Assembly (NCBI GenBank): GCA_905479995.1
Contig: CAJQON010000029.1
Span: 1-50,053, forward strand
Origin: an uncultured Flavobacteriales bacterium
GTDB taxonomy: Bacteria; Bacteroidota; Bacteroidia; Flavobacteriales_E; Vicingaceae
DNA length: 50,053 bases
Reading direction: 5' to 3'
Shown: one piece after another, positions 25,105-33,540 of the stretch
How the letters are laid out: each line of letters starts with the position of its first letter
Numbering within the stretch: position 1 is the first letter of the stretch
The notes under the pieces: model-generated
Databases searched by the model: none
Seen by the model: only the letters and a program-made list of their open reading frames with translations
What the model was told of the DNA's origin: nothing
Program-made: the position numbers and the translations under genes

Positions 25105-28068
25105 TTATTTACGTTGCAGAAAAATTATTCTAAACATTGTTCCTTTGTCTTCTAAACGTTCAATTTCACCATCTAGTTGAGAAGTAAAAATCTTAATGAG
25201 CTCTATGCCTAAAGAGCCTTCTTCTTTATCGAAAACTTCTTGATCCATACCAATTCCATTGTCTCCAAGAACAAGGTTGTAATTATTGGTGCTTTCATCA
25301 AATGATAAATGTATTTTAATTCGACCTTTATCGCGGTCTATAAAAGCGTATTTTAAGGCGTTAGAAATCACTTCGTTTAGCAATAAGCCAAGAGGAATTA
25401 GTGTGTCAATTCCAAATCTAACATTACCAATTTTTATATCTAAAAATATATCAGTGTTAATGGCATAAGTTTCAATTAAATCATTGGTTAAAGCCATAAT
25501 GTAATCTTGAAAATCTATTTGGGATAAATCTCCAGTTTGATACATTTTTTCGTGAATCAAAGCCATAGATCTAATCCTGTTTTTTGCCTCATCAAAAAGC
25601 GCTAAAGCAGCTTCATCTTTAGTGTAGCTAGATTGTATACTTAATAAGCTAATAATAACCTGCATATTGTTTTTTACCCTATGATGTATTTCCTTTAGAA
25701 GTACTTCTTTTTCATCTCTTTGACTACCTATTAAGGCTGTACGCTCCTTAACTTTAACTTCCAAATCATCGTTAATCGACTTTTGTCTTCTTTCTTTGTA
25801 GGAAGCAATTTTAAATATAATGTAAAATATAGCTAAAGTAAATAATAGGATGGCCCACCATTTTTTCCAGAATGGGGATGAAATATTAAAACTATAAGTT
25901 GCAGGTTCTTGATTCCAAACGCCATCTTCATTTCTAGCAATTACTTTAAAAGTGTAGTTTCCTGAGGGTAAATTGGAGTAGGTGGCCGATGTTTTTTCGG
26001 TAGATTGGTACCATTTATCATCGAAAGGTTCTAATTTAAATCTATAATGAACTTCTTCTGGAAGCAATAAGTTAATTGCAGAAAATTCAAATGTTAAATG
26101 ATTATTGTTGTAATCTAATGATAAATTTTCTGGAAGGTTGTTCCAGGGGATAAGTTCTTTAGAATAATTTAACCAGTCTACATCATCAAAAAATAACTTT
26201 AAATTATTAATGTGTGTTATTGGTTCAAATACGTTTGTTCTATCTTGTGTTGGATTGTATTTTACTAAACCTTTTACTGTGCCTATCCATAAGTTATTAC
26301 TATGGTCTTCAAAAATTGCTCTACTGTTGCATTCTACTCCTTTAAAACCTTGTTTTGATTTGTAATTTTTAATTGCACTAATTTGACCATAACTGTCAAA
26401 ACTAATTCTATCAATTCCATTATTGGTACCAACCCATATGTGTCCATTGTTATCTGAGTGTAATAAATAAATTACACCAGAAGAAAGTCCATCATCAATA
26501 GTTAGTGGTTTAAAGTCTAGTCCGTCATATCTGACAACACAGCGATCAGTACCAAACCAAATATGGCCATATTTGTCTTCAGCAATACTGCCTACATAGT
26601 TGTTGCAAAATCCTTTGGCTCCAGAATAACTATGAAATTTTTCATTGACATACTTTGCAACTCCAGCACCTGTTCCTATCCACAATATTCCTTTAGAGTC
26701 TTCAAATAATGAATGGATGTAGTTATGTGGCAGACCATCATCCATGTTGTAATTGGTAAAAGTATTGTTTTCATATTTTGAAAGACCTCCACCGTCTGTT
26801 CCAATCCAAATTGTATTATTCTTTCCTAAACAAAGTGTTTTAATCGAATTAGTTGGTAGTCCATTTGCTGTAGTAAAGGTTTTAAAAGTATTGTCTTTGT
26901 AGCGAATTAGTCCAGCTTTAGATGCAAACCACAATGAACCATCAGATGCCATAATAGAGGATCTGATACTGTTGTGTTTTAAACCATTTTGGGTAGTATA
27001 ATTAATAGAGGTAGTTCCGTTAAACTTAAAAATTCCTTCATTAGAAGTCGATACCCATAAGTTTTTGTCATTATCTTCTAAAATGCTAAAAATACTATTG
27101 CTATTTAATCCATTTACTTGGTCAAAATAAGTAAAAGCTCTGTTTCCATACTTAACAAGTCCGCCACCATTTGTTCCAATCCAAATATTTCCAGACCTGT
27201 CTTGAAATAAAGATTGAATGCTATTAACTGGTAACCCATTCTTTTTTGTAATGTTGTAGTGGCTTTTGTCTGGTGCAATTATGTATATACCATCACTTTT
27301 AGTAGCTATCCAAGTCTCTTTTTCTTTAGAGTTTAAAATGTCGGTAACATAAATGTTTTTATCACCTATTTCTGAGTTTAAAAACACGTACTTTCTATTT
27401 TCATCAATACTACCTTCTAGTAAAATGGTAAGGCCTTTGTTTGTTCCAATGTAAATGTTTCCATTTGGATTTTGTGAAATAACGTTTACAGTTCCCGTAA
27501 TTAAACCTTCTTCATGGGTGATAAATATTTTTTCATCCTCTTTAAATATAGTAATGCCGTCATCGGTTCCTATCCAAATATTGCCTTTGTTGTCTTCAAA
27601 AATACAATTAACAGTATTGCCATTAATTTCATTTTTCTTGCCGCTGAAGTTGGTGGTAGATCCATTTTCAAATACGGTTAAACCAGACATTCCACCTATC
27701 CATACTCTTCCTGATTTATCAGTAAGTACGCAATTGTTTCTATCGTTTAGAACATTGTTATCTAGTTCATTAAAGTTCACAAATGTTCGTCCGTTATATT
27801 TCACAACTCCTCCCCAAGTAGATGTAAACCAGATGTTTCCATCATTGTCTTCGCTAATTCCAGTAATAATATTACCCGATAAGCCGTCCTTTTCACTAAA
27901 TTGAGTAAAAGTTAAGCCATCAAACCGACATACTCCACCTCCTTGAGTACCAATCCATAAGTGCCCACGTGAATCTTGAATAATACTGTTAACGTTAGAT
28001 TGTGACAGACCTTCCTCTACATTGTAATGCTCAAAGTTGTAGGATTGAGAAAATCCGAGGGTGCTCAA
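25105..28068 (-). CDS. Two-component propeller sensor histidine kinase
   Basis: At least 987 residues. The N-terminal 620 residues are repeated propeller blades (G-L-x-x-N-x-I, D-x-x-G-x-I-W-I-G-T). A Y_Y_Y domain follows (about 655-740), then one membrane span (about 748-768) and a HisKA_2-type kinase with L-L-K-E-I-H-H-R-V-K-N-N-M-Q and an HATPase domain (N-E-V-I-S-N-A-L-K-Y-A, G-D-N-G-I-G-M). The periplasmic sensor thus signals to a cytoplasmic kinase. Unlike hybrid HTCS sensors, no receiver or AraC domain is fused, and no response regulator gene is adjacent. The first canonical start is the TTG at 28068, which would leave only S-T-L-G-F-S-Q of a signal peptide whose core is encoded further upstream. 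See the finding on its start. Confidence 0.9.
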   Translation of the reverse strand: MSTLGFSQSYNFEHYNVEEGLSQSNVNSIIQDSRGHLWIGTQGGGVCRFDGLTFTQFSEKDGLSGNIITGISEDNDGNIWFTSTWGGVVKYNGRTFVNFNELDNNVLNDRNNCVLTDKSGRVWIGGMSGLTVFENGSTTNFSGKKNEINGNTVNCIFEDNKGNIWIGTDDGITIFKEDEKIFITHEEGLITGTVNVISQNPNGNIYIGTNKGLTILLEGSIDENRKYVFLNSEIGDKNIYVTDILNSKEKETWIATKSDGIYIIAPDKSHYNITKKNGLPVNSIQSLFQDRSGNIWIGTNGGGLVKYGNRAFTYFDQVNGLNSNSIFSILEDNDKNLWVSTSNEGIFKFNGTTSINYTTQNGLKHNSIRSSIMASDGSLWFASKAGLIRYKDNTFKTFTTANGLPTNSIKTLCLGKNNTIWIGTDGGGLSKYENNTFTNYNMDDGLPHNYIHSLFEDSKGILWIGTGAGVAKYVNEKFHSYSGAKGFCNNYVGSIAEDKYGHIWFGTDRCVVRYDGLDFKPLTIDDGLSSGVIYLLHSDNNGHIWVGTNNGIDRISFDSYGQISAIKNYKSKQGFKGVECNSRAIFEDHSNNLWIGTVKGLVKYNPTQDRTNVFEPITHINNLKLFFDDVDWLNYSKELIPWNNLPENLSLDYNNNHLTFEFSAINLLLPEEVHYRFKLEPFDDKWYQSTEKTSATYSNLPSGNYTFKVIARNEDGVWNQEPATYSFNISSPFWKKWWAILLFTLAIFYIIFKIASYKERRQKSINDDLEVKVKERTALIGSQRDEKEVLLKEIHHRVKNNMQVIISLLSIQSSYTKDEAALALFDEAKNRIRSMALIHEKMYQTGDLSQIDFQDYIMALTNDLIETYAINTDIFLDIKIGNVRFGIDTLIPLGLLLNEVISNALKYAFIDRDKGRIKIHLSFDESTNNYNLVLGDNGIGMDQEVFDKEEGSLGIELIKIFTSQLDGEIERLEDKGTMFRIIFLQRK

Positions 28069-28173
28069 TATGATAAAGAGTAGTAGGGTGGTGTATTTTT
28101 TTGATGTAGTAATGCTGTTAAAATAAAAGTAATGTATACAATGTTAATTGAAATGCGTTTATAAAAAAAATAA

Positions 28174-28515
28174 TTAGCCGCCTACTTTTTTTGTTTTTAT
28201 GTACCCTTCTTTAGATAATATGTCAAATACTTTGTCTTTAAATTCTCCTTGAATCAAAATTTCACCATCTTTTGCGCTTCCCCCAACACCACAACGACTT
28301 TTTAATAATTTTGCAAGATCCTTCAGGTCTTCATCATTCCCTTCAAATCCAGTAACAAGTGTAACGGATTTTCCTTTTCGTTGTTTTCTATCAATCATTA
28401 CTTTTAGCTGTTGCTCTGCTTCACTTAGCGTTTCAATCTCCTCATCTTCAGAGTCAAAATTGTAATTTGAATTAGTAGAATAAACTACGTTTGATCTATT
28501 GTTTTTTTTACTCAT
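28174..28515 (-). CDS. yciH: SUI1/eIF1-like translation factor (YciH)
   Basis: 113 residues. A disordered charged N-terminus leads to a SUI1 domain (about 45-113) with K-G-K-S-V-T-L-V-T-G-F-E-G, L-A-K-L-L-K-S-R-C-G-V-G-G-S-A-K-D-G-E-I-L-I-Q-G and a final G-Y-x-x-K. Bacterial YciH homologues bind the 30S subunit and may affect start-site selection or stress translation. It overlaps the lipid kinase gene by 4 bases (ATGA), so the two are coupled. Confidence 0.93.
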   Translation of the reverse strand: MSKKNNRSNVVYSTNSNYNFDSEDEEIETLSEAEQQLKVMIDRKQRKGKSVTLVTGFEGNDEDLKDLAKLLKSRCGVGGSAKDGEILIQGEFKDKVFDILSKEGYIKTKKVGG

Positions 28516-29393
28516 GGTGTTATTACGTTTAAAGATTGTTGATTGGCACTAATGTGAAGTTTTCTATCCAGTTCTATTGGTTCTCCATCAACGTGTAATT
28601 TAGTATTGTCATTAATAATTTTAAAGTCCTTAGCAACTATTTCTTCACAATACTTGAATTGTGGTAGTTCTTTTGAAAATAAATAATATGCAAAAGGGAT
28701 AAAAGATAGTATCGGGAATTTTTGAATTATAATTAAGCGAACAAAACCATCGTCTATAACAGAGTTTGGAGAAATTTGCACGTTATTTCCGTATTGATTT
28801 GAATTAGCAAACGTTGCTATTATAACGTTTGAGACATCCTTTTGTTGCCCATTATATTCTATTCGGTAGTCCTTTGGTTTATATTTTAAAATACTCCGTA
28901 AGGTTATTTTGATGTAAGAAGATAGCCCTCGTTTTTTTGCTGTAGCAAACTTCCAGCTTACAAAACCATCAAGACCAACTCCTGCAGTGCAAAAAAAGAA
29001 CTCCTCATTAATGTTTACAGTATCTATTTGCTTTGTTTTTCCAACATTAATTAATGTTATCGCTTTTTTTAAATTCATTGGAATTTTAAGGTGTCTGGCT
29101 AGTCCATTTCCCGATCCTGTAGGAATTATTCCGAGAGTGGTATTTGTGTTTATTAACCCTCTAGCAATTTCATTTACAGATCCATCACCGCCAACAGCTA
29201 TTATTACACTAAAGTTTAAAGCATTTTCTTTGCTTATTGTTATAGCATGTTTTGCAGTTTTAGTATATTCAATAGATACCTCAAATTGAGTATGGTCTAA
29301 TTCACTCTCAATTAGTTTTTCAATAGTTTTCTGCTTTCCAACGCCAGATATTGGATTGATAATAAACAGTATTTTTTGTTTAACACTGCCCAC
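28512..29393 (-). CDS. Diacylglycerol kinase-family lipid kinase (YegS/DgkB-like)
   Basis: 293 residues, normal length. It has N-P-I-S-G at the N-terminus, the nucleotide loop V-G-G-D-G-S-V-N-E (67-75), G-I-I-P-T-G-S-G-N-G-L-A-R and a C-terminal beta domain with D-G-E-P. It phosphorylates a lipid alcohol, probably diacylglycerol, at the inner membrane face. It is coupled to yciH downstream and shares one base with the stop of the LTA-synthase-like gene upstream. Recycling of diacylglycerol released by that enzyme is a plausible link, but it is inference. Confidence 0.92.
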   Translation of the reverse strand: MGSVKQKILFIINPISGVGKQKTIEKLIESELDHTQFEVSIEYTKTAKHAITISKENALNFSVIIAVGGDGSVNEIARGLINTNTTLGIIPTGSGNGLARHLKIPMNLKKAITLINVGKTKQIDTVNINEEFFFCTAGVGLDGFVSWKFATAKKRGLSSYIKITLRSILKYKPKDYRIEYNGQQKDVSNVIIATFANSNQYGNNVQISPNSVIDDGFVRLIIIQKFPILSFIPFAYYLFSKELPQFKYCEEIVAKDFKIINDNTKLHVDGEPIELDRKLHISANQQSLNVITP

Positions 29394-31300
29394 TAGTTGC
29401 TTTTTGAAAGTTGGTTATTGATAATTCTGTTGTTGTATTGTTGAATGATTGCTTTGACTTGATTTTCTCCCTGTTCTTTAATTGAAGTTTCTATAGGAGA
29501 TAAGCTGTCTATAATGTTTTTGGTAAGTAAACTGTCGTTTAAAACATTGTAAAGGTCAGTAGTTTTTTCACCATTAAATATTAAAAAATAATCGTTAAAA
29601 GCATACTGATAATTTCCATTTATATAGTTTATAACACCATCTTTTTCAGATGAATAAGAGCTATTACCGAAAGTGATTATTGAATCACTTATGTTTAACA
29701 GATCAAGTAGGGTTGGTGTAATGTCTATTTGCTCAAAGTAGCTGCTGTCGGTTCCTTTTATTTTTCCAGTTGGATCATAAATTAAGGAGGGTATTGCAAA
29801 CCGGTTTAACCTAGAGTTGTAGTAAGCAGTTTCTGAATGAGAGGAATGATCGGCAGTTAAAACAAACAAAGTATTGTTAAACCAAGGCATACTTTTAATT
29901 GAATTAAAAAATTGCTTGAGTGAATAATCGGCATAACCAATTGTTTCGTGAACAGGCATTGTTCCTTTAGGAAACCTACCAAAATGTTCTTTAGGAATTG
30001 TAAACGGATGATGAGAAGATATGGTAAACACAGTACTAAAAAATGGTTCCTTTTTTTGATTTAATTCATTCCCAAAATATTTAAGATAAGGTTCGTCAAA
30101 AATCCCCCAAAGACCATCATAGTCAGTTGCTATTTTTTCGTTAGGGTATTCATCCATACCAAAGTAATCGTCAATACCCATACTTCCAACAAAACCATTA
30201 AACCCCATAGTTCCATTTGCTCCTCCATGGTAAAAGGAAGTATTGTAACCATGATTTTTCAAGAGTTTTGGAAGTCCATCAACCTTATTACTTGCGTAAT
30301 TAGAAATAATGAATGAAGAACTCATAAGCTGAGGAATACCAGAAAGGATGCAGGGTAAGGATTCAATGGATCGTTGTCCGTTGGCATATGCTTTATTATA
30401 AACATAACTTTCGCCAATCAACGAATCTAAAAAAGGAGTATAACCTTTACCATTGTTTAAAGCACCAATATATTCTTTAGCAAAGCTCTCTAGTATAATT
30501 ATAACAACGTTTTTTTCTTCAAAACCTGCAATACCACTCATTTGTTTTTCGGGAGTGTAAATGGCCTTTAATTCTTCTTCGGTAAAATAATTAATGCGCT
30601 CCAACTTATTGGCATTTAAAGTTTTCATTATGGTAAATGGAGTATTTAAAACTACCGGTACGTTTTGTGCAGGTGCATATTGACCGGCATTTACAATTGA
30701 TAATGGTTTGTATTGTAGTCCGCCTCTCATGCCTAAAATTAAAAGTCCAGCAGTAGCAATAAATATACTTAAATGTATGGTGTAATCTTTTAATCTATAT
30801 GGCTTATAGTTGATGTAAAGTTTATTGAATTTTTTGTTTATGTAAATGGCTATAAAAATTAAAAGTCCCAGGAGTACAAAAGCATACCAGAAGTCTGCAA
30901 CATAAGTAGGTAAAAGCGTTAAGAAGTCATCTCCTTCGCTCATCATTCCAAAAACATCGGCAGTTGTCCGTTTTAAAGTATAGTCAAAGTAAGCAACATC
31001 AGCTAGGTTTAGTAAAGTTGCTATTGTTAAAATAGCATAAAAAATAATGTTGACTGTTCTTTGATACCAACTAAAGTTCCTAAAAGGAAAAGGAGCGAGT
31101 TGTAAAACAATAATTGGAGCAAATAAAAACGATATGGCTACCGTATCAAAGCGTAATCCATAAAAAAAAGAACCAATTGAAACGGTATTAAAATGGTTGT
31201 AGTTAAAAGCAAAAAATAAAATACGACAAATGGTAAAAAGAAGGAAAGCGATTCCTACTTTTTTAAGCAATACGATAAGATGTTTAAGGTATTTAGACAT
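29393..31300 (-). CDS. LTA-synthase-family sulfatase-fold membrane protein
   Basis: 635 residues. Five N-terminal membrane spans (to about residue 200) carry an extracytoplasmic sulfatase-like domain. Metal-site blocks are N-V-V-I-I-I-L-E-S-F, N-G-Q-R-S-I-E-S-L-P with the presumed Ser nucleophile, and L-T-A-D-H-S-S-H-S-E. The family includes lipoteichoic acid synthases and, in Gram-negatives, enzymes moving phosphoglycerol or phosphoethanolamine to glycans or lipid A. This organism has no lipoteichoic acid, so the acceptor is open. It is downstream of a tiny Cys-rich membrane peptide and upstream of a lipid kinase, all on one strand with almost no gaps. Confidence 0.9.
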   Translation of the reverse strand: MSKYLKHLIVLLKKVGIAFLLFTICRILFFAFNYNHFNTVSIGSFFYGLRFDTVAISFLFAPIIVLQLAPFPFRNFSWYQRTVNIIFYAILTIATLLNLADVAYFDYTLKRTTADVFGMMSEGDDFLTLLPTYVADFWYAFVLLGLLIFIAIYINKKFNKLYINYKPYRLKDYTIHLSIFIATAGLLILGMRGGLQYKPLSIVNAGQYAPAQNVPVVLNTPFTIMKTLNANKLERINYFTEEELKAIYTPEKQMSGIAGFEEKNVVIIILESFAKEYIGALNNGKGYTPFLDSLIGESYVYNKAYANGQRSIESLPCILSGIPQLMSSSFIISNYASNKVDGLPKLLKNHGYNTSFYHGGANGTMGFNGFVGSMGIDDYFGMDEYPNEKIATDYDGLWGIFDEPYLKYFGNELNQKKEPFFSTVFTISSHHPFTIPKEHFGRFPKGTMPVHETIGYADYSLKQFFNSIKSMPWFNNTLFVLTADHSSHSETAYYNSRLNRFAIPSLIYDPTGKIKGTDSSYFEQIDITPTLLDLLNISDSIITFGNSSYSSEKDGVINYINGNYQYAFNDYFLIFNGEKTTDLYNVLNDSLLTKNIIDSLSPIETSIKEQGENQVKAIIQQYNNRIINNQLSKSN

Positions 31301-31307
31301 TTACCGG

Positions 31308-31439
31308 CTAGTGGTTTTTTTGATTTTCTGTTGAAAACCCACAATCATCACAATGAGATGAGGACTTTTTACCAAAGAAACGATAGCCTAAATAGGCAAG
31401 AGCTCCAAGTATGGAAATAATAACAGCGATTTCTTGCAT
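31308..31439 (-). CDS. Small Cys-rich single-span membrane protein, FeoB-associated type
   Basis: A 43-residue reading frame from the ATG at 31439. It begins M-Q-E-I-A-V-I-I-S-I-L-G-A-L-A-Y-L-G-Y-R, a short N-out membrane span, then F-F-G-K-K and a C-terminus with H-C-D-D-C-G. This layout matches the short proteins annotated as FeoB-associated Cys-rich membrane proteins in Bacteroidota. No feoB is in the window. It ends 7 bases before the LTA-synthase-like start, which suggests cotranscription. The C-x-x-C could bind metal. Confidence 0.65.
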   Translation of the reverse strand: MQEIAVIISILGALAYLGYRFFGKKSSSHCDDCGFSTENQKNH

Positions 31440-31524
31440 TTCTGTACTTACAAATTATTAACAATACGGCTAATGAATTGTTATAAAATAAACAATTTCA
31501 ATTTCAAAGTTAAGCAAAATCGTT

Positions 31525-31532
31525 TAACTTTG
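31525..31532 (+). promoter_or_regulatory. Candidate promoter box of the E1 gene
   Basis: A perfect TAACTTTG (TAnnTTTG) lies 28 bases before the ATG at 31561. No TTG is at the usual spacing, so only the downstream box is supported. Confidence 0.35.
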
Positions 31533-31560
31533 TTTCCTTAAAATTACTAAGCTATAACGA

Positions 31561-33540
31561 ATGAAATTCAACCGTAGAAAATATACAAACGAACAATTAA
31601 TAGAATTGTATAAGGGCATTTTAAAGCCTCGTCTTATTGAAGAGAAAATGATGATTTTGCTGCGTCAAGGACGGATATCAAAATGGTTTTCTGGAATTGG
31701 TCAAGAAGCAATATCTGTAGGTGCTACAATGGCGTTGAATGAAGATGAATATATTTTGCCAATGCATCGAAACTTAGGGGTGTTTACTTCACGAAATATT
31801 CCTTTACATAGATTGTTCGGTCAGTTTCAAGGGAAAATGAGTGGTTTTACGAAAGGAAGAGACCGGAGTTTTCATTTTGGTTCAAACGAGCATCATATTG
31901 TGGGTATGATTTCTCATTTGGGGCCTCAAATGGGAGTTGCTGATGGAATTGCTTTGAGTAATTTATTGCAAAAACAAGAAAAAGCTACGGTAGTGTTTTC
32001 TGGTGATGGTGGCGCAAGTGAAGGAGATTTTCATGAATCTATTAATACTGCTGCAGTATGGAAATTGCCAGTAATTTTTGTAGTAGAAAACAATGGTTAT
32101 GGATTGTCAACACCCTCTAATGAACAGTTTGTGTTTAAAAATTTTGTAGATAAAGGGATTGGTTACGGAATTGAAACCGAATTAATTGAAGGGAATAATA
32201 TTTTAGAGGTTTACCATAAAATAAGTCAAATAGCCGAATCTATTCGAAAAAACCCAAGACCAGTATTGGTAGAGTGTTTAACTTTTAGAATGAGAGGACA
32301 TGAAGAAGCTTCGGGAACTAAGTACGTTCCTCAAGAGCTTTTTGATGAGTGGGGAAAGAAAGATCCAGTTGCAAATTTTGAAAAGTATTTATTGGAAGAA
32401 AAAGTACTGACTGAAAAGGATGTTGAGGCCTTTAGTGAAACAATTAAAACAGAAATAAGCGAATCTTGGGAACAAGCTTTTGCTGAAGAAGCAATTGTTC
32501 CAAATTTAGCCACTGAATTGAATGATGTTTATTCTCCTTATTCTTTTACAGAGACGACACCTAAATCTGATGCAACATCCGAAATAAGATTGATTGATGC
32601 CATTTCTAATGGTTTAAAACAAAGTATGGAAAAATACCCTGAGTTGGTATTGATGGGACAGGATATAGCAGAATACGGAGGTGTATTTAAAATTACTGAT
32701 GGATTTGTAGAGCAGTTTGGTAAAGGGAGAGTGAGAAATACTCCTTTATGTGAATCTGCTATTGTTGGTGCTGGTTTAGGTTTAGCCATTAAAGGCCAAA
32801 AGGCAATGGTTGAAATGCAATTTGCCGATTTTGTAAGTGAGGCTATGACTCAAATTTGTAACAATTTAGCAAAGACTTATTATCGTTGGGGACAAACTGC
32901 AGATGTAGTGGTAAGAATGCCAACCGGAGGAGGTATGGCGGCTGGTCCGTTCCACTCGCAAAGTAATGAATCATGGTTTACTCAAATACCAGGATTAAAA
33001 GTGGTTTACCCTGCATTTCCTGCAGATGCTAAAGGGTTGTTGGCTGCAAGTATAGAAGAACCCAACCCTGTATTGTTTTTTGAACACAAAGGTTTGTATA
33101 GAAGCACAACGCAAGAAGTGCCTGATGATTATTATACCACTGAATTAGGAAAGGCAAAGTTGTTGACTGATGGTGATGCTGTGACAATAGTTACTTATGG
33201 AATGGGGGTACATTGGGCATTAGATGTATTGAATGAAAATCCAGATATTTCAGCAGATTTAATTGATTTAAGAACTTTAGTTCCTTTAGATACTGCTACA
33301 ATTTATGAGTCGGTTAAGAGTACAGGGAGAGTAATTATATTACATGAAGCAACTATGTTTAATGGAATGGGTGGGGAGCTGAGTGCCTTGATTACAGAGA
33401 ATTGTTTTGAATATTTAGATGCTCCAGTTAAAAGAATTGCAAGTTTGGATACTCCGGTTCCTTTTGTAGCTCAATTGGAAGAGCAATTTATGGCCAAGAA
33501 AAGATTTGGTGAAGCGCTGATTGATTTGGTGAATTACTAA
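31561..33540 (+). CDS. 2-oxo acid dehydrogenase E1, fused alpha and beta subunits
   Basis: 659 residues combining both E1 subunits. Residues 1-320 are the thiamine-diphosphate-binding alpha part (G-D-G-G-A-S-E-G-D-F-H-E from 148, with N-N at 177-178). Residues 340-659 are the beta part (G-Q-D-I-A-E-Y-G-G-V-F, R-M-P-T-G-G-G, F-F-E-H-K-x-L-Y-R). It decarboxylates a 2-oxo acid for transfer to lipoyl E2. The closest named relatives are branched-chain 2-oxoisovalerate dehydrogenases, though acetoin or pyruvate as substrate cannot be excluded. Such fusions are common in Bacteroidota. E2 and E3 are not in the window. Its stop shares CTAA with the convergent gene. Confidence 0.92.
   Translation: MKFNRRKYTNEQLIELYKGILKPRLIEEKMMILLRQGRISKWFSGIGQEAISVGATMALNEDEYILPMHRNLGVFTSRNIPLHRLFGQFQGKMSGFTKGRDRSFHFGSNEHHIVGMISHLGPQMGVADGIALSNLLQKQEKATVVFSGDGGASEGDFHESINTAAVWKLPVIFVVENNGYGLSTPSNEQFVFKNFVDKGIGYGIETELIEGNNILEVYHKISQIAESIRKNPRPVLVECLTFRMRGHEEASGTKYVPQELFDEWGKKDPVANFEKYLLEEKVLTEKDVEAFSETIKTEISESWEQAFAEEAIVPNLATELNDVYSPYSFTETTPKSDATSEIRLIDAISNGLKQSMEKYPELVLMGQDIAEYGGVFKITDGFVEQFGKGRVRNTPLCESAIVGAGLGLAIKGQKAMVEMQFADFVSEAMTQICNNLAKTYYRWGQTADVVVRMPTGGGMAAGPFHSQSNESWFTQIPGLKVVYPAFPADAKGLLAASIEEPNPVLFFEHKGLYRSTTQEVPDDYYTTELGKAKLLTDGDAVTIVTYGMGVHWALDVLNENPDISADLIDLRTLVPLDTATIYESVKSTGRVIILHEATMFNGMGGELSALITENCFEYLDAPVKRIASLDTPVPFVAQLEEQFMAKKRFGEALIDLVNY

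Noticed and set aside
27455-27904. 149-codon open frame on the plus strand opposite the sensor kinase
   Set aside because: It is the antisense shadow of propeller repeats. The composition is biased to Pro, Leu and Ser and it has no family features.
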